Assembly: GCA_947034895.1 (NCBI GenBank)
Contig: OX344763.1
Span: forward strand, 73,675,093-73,739,092
Direction of reading: 5' to 3'
From: Rhytidiadelphus loreus
Taxonomy: Eukaryota > Streptophyta > Bryopsida > Hypnales > Hylocomiaceae
Length of the DNA: 64,000 nucleotides
Part shown: positions 59,800 to 64,000 of the stretch, piece by piece
How the letters are laid out: each line of letters starts with the position of its first letter
Position numbering within the stretch: the stretch's first letter is position 1
Program-made: the position numbers and the translations under genes
Notes under the pieces: generated by a model
What the model was told of the DNA's origin: nothing
Database searches by the model: none
Seen by the model: only the letters and a program-made list of their open reading frames with translations

Positions 59800-61162
59800 G
59801 CAATGAGAAGATGACCTTGTCTGAGGATGAACCTTACCATGAAAGACGTTTGCAATGTGGTGAGGACGTCAGCTTCATCCCGTTTCCACTGCTTCAAGTC
59901 TTTTCTGAACTTCAACGCTTGTACGTTATATCTGTCGCCGGTTGTAAGTGCATGGACTTTTTCATGGCGCTCATTTACTCATGGATAGATATGTACATGT
60001 GTGTAGGAAGAAGCCGTCGGTCACTTGGTGATGAATTGACGGTTGGAAAACCCTAAGGGAAATGTGCATCGGCCTTTCTTGTGGGATCAGTACTTCCTCG
60101 TGTTCAATTGTACGCATTGGAAGACAGAAAGTGTTGTAATGTACACTACTTTTCGCATGGGAATTATAGAAGCAATTCACTAGAACAAAGTCACAGTCTT
60201 CTGCTACGGAACGGTACATCACCATCTTGAATTCCACAGCGTTTCCGGGGAGAGAAATTCCATTGCAAGAACAATAGCAAATGCCTTCACGGCGGTACAT
60301 GAAGTTCAATGTCAAATCTGCTGAACAGCATGCGGACATGCTTGGTTATGAAGGCAACTTTTCCAAGTATGATGACCATGACTGTGTTTCCTGTTGTCCA
60401 CAGTATGAAACCTCTGTACAAAAAGAAGGGAACAGAACAAATGATGGCCATGTTGCCAACGGCTGTAAGATGTTTTTCATTTCTTTGTAGATTGCAATTA
60501 ATGCAATGCATTGGGTGCAAGTCAGTTCTGTTTCACTGGAAAAGGTATGCCGTATTCATAAATTGTAGAAGACACATGTGAGGGAACAATATAGGCTCTA
60601 CATTCTCCATGCTTCATGACTAAGACTGTTGTCATGCTCTTACTTTGTATATGTCAGCTGTGAACTGCATAGAGGAGGTATAAGACGATTTTGATATGGC
60701 TTACAGTGCTGCGAGTGTTGACGCGCAGAGTTGCAGAAGTAGCCATCTAAAGGACAAATCACACCTGAGTTCCCTTTCATTTTTCTATGGCCATAGCAAA
60801 CTGCAAACTATTTAATTTCCATGCGTGGTAATGCCGCTTATGAATTCTGGCATTACCAGCATAGCGTAACTTCTTCAATCGTCTTTGCTTGCAAGCAAAT
60901 GTCAATTGTGTACGTGTTCCGCATATGCCCACACGGAAGTTCAGTGTAGCAGCATGTGTCGCCATGTGCGACAACATTCTAATATGATGCTACATACAGC
61001 ACAGTACTTCCAACAATTGTAAGAATTTTCATCTTGGACATGGCTATGACGAAGCACACATCCTTGCCAGAATGTTGTGCTCTATTGTGCATGCTATATT
61101 TTTGGAAATAGTACATAATTGTTAGGGCAACTGAAAGGTTCAATTCTATATTGATCATGCAG
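59800..61162. other. exon-like segments, unassigned
   Basis: On plus, 59811-59950 (EDEPYHERRLQCGEDVSFIP) and 60281-60410 (RRYMKFNVKSAEQHADMLGY) are open and followed or bounded by splice-like sites. On minus, 60777-60962 reads MATHAATLNFRVGICGTRTQ and a very basic run. No consistent gene model was obtained. Confidence 0.2.
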
Positions 61163-61603
61163 AAGTGTTTGATGCTGGATCCGAGGACTGCATGATTATA
61201 TTATTTGACAGTAGCATTCATCGCGCAAATTTGCGTGCACTTCCAGAGAAAGTGGGTTTGGCGCTTGACATGGTCCTGCATAATTTCATCGCCCTGTAGA
61301 AGGTACGCGTCAAGGATTCTTCTAATGCATGTACAGTTTATGCGTCTACCTGTGACTGCTACCTTCTGTCTCAAATGTGTATGTACTTGTTACTTCCTAA
61401 TTCACGAATTATCATGGATGATTGTGGTCACTGAAGTAGTGGCAAGCATGGGCAGAATGATTTCATTGCAGTTAGATAAGTGTCTTGCAAGGCTTAATGT
61501 CAACAATATTGTTTCTGTAGAATACGATGAACTGCTAACACACATCATGTGCCGGTCAAAGACTAAAGCAAGTCTGAAGTACATGACTTCCATCATGTAA
61601 TGC
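61163..61603 (+). other. two exon-like blocks of an unidentified gene
   Basis: After a CATGCAG acceptor, 61163-61299 reads VFDAGSEDCMIILFDSSIHR and LPEKVGLALDMVLHNFIAL before TAG and a GTACGC site. A second block, about 61410-61600, reads IIMDDCG in one frame and VTEVVASMGRMISLQLDKCL, VEYDELLTHIM in the next, ending in TAA. The D-S, then D-D-C-G, then (V)-EYDELL order is faintly like the C48 (Ulp1) proteases found in some plant CACTA elements, but the histidine and glutamine were not located. Treat as unproven. Confidence 0.2.
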
Positions 61604-63322
61604 AATTGTTCTCATGTTAGTTAGGCTTTTCTGCTCAGTAGGTTCAGACATGATGTCTAGCGAAAACCTTTGTGAGGCCATGAGCTGCCAAGCAAAAGCA
61701 AAGTTTGTAGTGCGTCCTGAAACTATCAGTTTGCAGGGCATACATTTGTGCTATGGCGACCAAAGTCCATGGTAATGGCCACATTGGAATCCTGAAGAAA
61801 GTTGCACACAGTTAGTGTGATAGTCCATGCGATGACACGCAACCTCAATTTGTTTTCAAAAACATGTACTTCGTCACATGTTCGATATGTTCATTGAATG
61901 GAACGACAAGCACATACACCTACTGCTATGCTCAACGATACCTGACGCCACTCTCACTGACGGCATTCATTTCCATCATTATTATATGTAGTATGTACAT
62001 GTAACTACTAATGAGTACACAATTTGCAGCGTTTCATAGATGAACCATATTGGAGCTGTTCATGTGGAGGCGGCTATGCACAGCAAAGGAACGCTGTCGA
62101 ATAGGACCCATGCTGTCAACAATTCCTGTGAATAAGCAGATCGGAAGTGTCAATTACAAAAAGGTACATTACCTTTCTATGAATGCCGAGTACTTGTGAT
62201 GCAGGAAGTTGTAGAGCACAATGTTATGGAGGGCAGTCGAACCTTCGGAAAGGATAGAAGGGCGTGCCTCATGGACGACTGTCATATACTGAAGACGAGC
62301 TCTGTCTTCTATTCCAGAACGAATAAGGAAATGCCTAATTTGAAAGGGTGGCGTACTACCATTTCTGCTGCCATGTATGCGATAGAAGAGGCGCTTGCTA
62401 TTTAATTCAACGCCGAAGCATAGCAACTCATTAACGGATCTTCTATGCATATATTCAGCAGTTGCCGTTCCTCCATTTTTTCGTGACAAAGATTTTGGTG
62501 CCGAGGAAACATGACATTCCGGTTGGTGTACGGTTCACCTCATGTACTTTGTGGCGTCTGACATTGGCGATATTGTACTTTGATGCACAGTGTGTAACTC
62601 CATCCTCAACTTGTAAGCGCAGCAATTTTGTCCCCTATAAGAAGTAGCCATTTCGAACGGCATCTTCTTCTTCTACTGTCAGAACGTTGTCTGTTGTCGG
62701 GCACTCTTCATTCTGAGTTCATGTAGGTACTCATCATGTACTCCTTGTATCAGAAATGCACACATCTCATTTGTTGGTCTTTGTTGCTCTGTAGTCGTGT
62801 CACCTATACTACAGCTACTCTTCTTGGAATGCCGATGCTAAGCGTGCTATACTTGGAACGCAATGCAGTCATTCCAATGTCAGTGATAAAGCAAAAGAAA
62901 TACTTCACTTGCCTCATGCTTCTGAAATGTACATGCTGAAGTAAAATCTATGCTGATGGAATTCAATTTCATGACTAAATATGACGATGAAGGAACGGAT
63001 TTCTACTACTTTCACATGGAGTTTTTAAAAACATGAAGATATGTACAAGAAGAAGTGAGCGTGACCTTCAAATGTCAGTGGAGTATGGCATTGAAGGTCA
63101 CACCGAATTGCAAGTGTGACATCCTCTCACTTCTTGTGAGCACTTCCATAGGTAAGTCACTTCTTCTGCTGCATTGTAATTCTTCATTTCATTACAGTTC
63201 CGACTCTTCAGAAGAGCACCTTCTCCAATTTCCTCATAGGTAGTGCATGCATCGCTTACTGAATAGCCTCATTGCAGGACAGTGAATGTGTTGCCATCGG
63301 TATCTCCGGAAGTAGTTGTATT
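61604..63322. other. intergenic, short exon-like frames only
   Basis: No gene supported. Frames such as 62196-62405 (+) and 62169-62489 (-) overlap antisense, and neither is convincing. Confidence 0.25.
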
Positions 63323-64000
63323 CACTATACCAGAACCTGGTAAAAAAACCCGTAGTAAATTTGCCAATACGTTTTTTTTGGTCACTTGTTTGTGACAGTC
63401 GGTTTATCTACGTTTTCTCCGTAATTCATGCGGTAGTCACTCAATTTTTTAACTGTCGCATGCTCAACTGTTCCAGTGTATAATATATAGAGCCTTCGGA
63501 AACACTTGCATGTACTTCAGCGTTGAAGTATTTTTATGTACAGTAACATATTCAGTACCTATTCAATTAACGCTTCATATATTAACTCGCGTTTTAGGGC
63601 ATACACATTTGATGTCAGAATTGAAGATGCAACCTCTTCGATCGATCAAGTGCCCGCAATGCATTACAGTACATCTACATTTGTGCACACATTGCTTCAT
63701 TGCTTCGATCATTCAACTACTGTTTACTCCATTGATGTAGTTTTCGATCATTAATTACGTACTTTCGCGTACAAACAATCATACAGAAATGAGATGGACA
63801 CGCGATCGCTCTGGCATACACAATTCAGCACGCACTCGATCATATATATATAGTACATACATAGACTGCAAACGTAGTCAGGTCATTAAAGCACGGAGAT
63901 TGTAGACGTACGTACTGCATGTTCACTTGCAAACGTCGTTTGTGTCCGCTTCATTTATATATTACTAGCGTAATTTGCTTCCGCGTACTACGTACAAGTG
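63323..64000. mobile_element. possible CACTA left terminus and following sequence
   Basis: CACTATACCAGAACCTGG at 63323 resembles the CACTATACCAGAA start common among plant CACTA elements, followed by T-rich sequence. No matching right end lies before the window ends, so the element, if real, is cut by the window or degraded. The remaining sequence holds no gene I can support. Confidence 0.35.

Noticed and set aside
45425..63340. One complete CACTA element bounded by the ends at 45425 and 63323
   Set aside because: 45425 is the left end of a closed 236-bp MITE with its own right end, and the 63323 motif is in left-end orientation, so they cannot be the two ends of one element.

Overview
The window reads as repeat-dominated nuclear DNA from a streptophyte (land plant or charophyte alga). 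Support comes from spliced CACTA (En/Spm-type) transposase genes ending in a DUF4216-like region, a hAT pseudogene with a DUF659-like core, importin beta exons that match the plant protein by eye, and a degenerate TTTAGGG tract. I cannot place it further. I see no rRNA, tRNA, CRISPR array or bacterial operon. Almost every long reading frame belongs to a transposable element, and most are broken.

Layout. (1) 1-7.1 kb, + strand: the 3' part of an unnamed CACTA-associated gene (177-677), a 1.85-kb spacer, and a four-exon tnp2-type transposase (2534-7104) whose frame is open throughout except for two TAG codons. (2) 7.1-11.1 kb: non-autonomous elements and a diverged ~0.95-kb repeat. (3) 11.2-21.4 kb, - strand: exons of an importin beta-1 pseudogene, split by a 9.0-kb insertion (11918-20938). 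Excising the insertion restores the importin frame. It carries a broken gag-like ORF (18866-20460), a promoter-like TATA motif and a nested 583-bp inverted-repeat element. (4) 21.6-26.5 kb: a near-palindromic CACTA MITE, a 49-bp tandem repeat, the 3' fragment of a DUF7869-like gene cut by an LTR-like start at 25487, and a 24-bp minisatellite. (5) 27-36.4 kb: a hAT pseudogene (-), a second gag-like pseudogene (+) and a coiled-coil pseudogene (-). (6) 37.3-42.9 kb: a copy of the ~0.95-kb repeat, a frameshifted DUF7869-like DDE-type gene (38948-41816, -) and a ~240-bp higher-order palindrome array upstream of it. (7) 45.4-64 kb: a second, inverted and more decayed copy of the CACTA module. Its tnp2 pseudogene (-) and accessory gene (-) face away from a TNPA-like gene (+, 55225-58546). 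That gene is intact by inspection: six exons, all phases compatible, 585 codons plus stop.

The most interesting object is this CACTA module. It has tnp2, a third uncharacterised gene kept in the same position and orientation in both copies, and a divergent TNPA-like gene starting only 33 bp from the accessory gene's start. The TNPA-like gene is the only long multi-exon gene here without an obvious lesion, while its partners are dead. Repeated GTTCTnrTGGACGTC motifs between them are candidate binding sites. All exon boundaries, homologies and lesions were read by eye from the sequence, without database searches.
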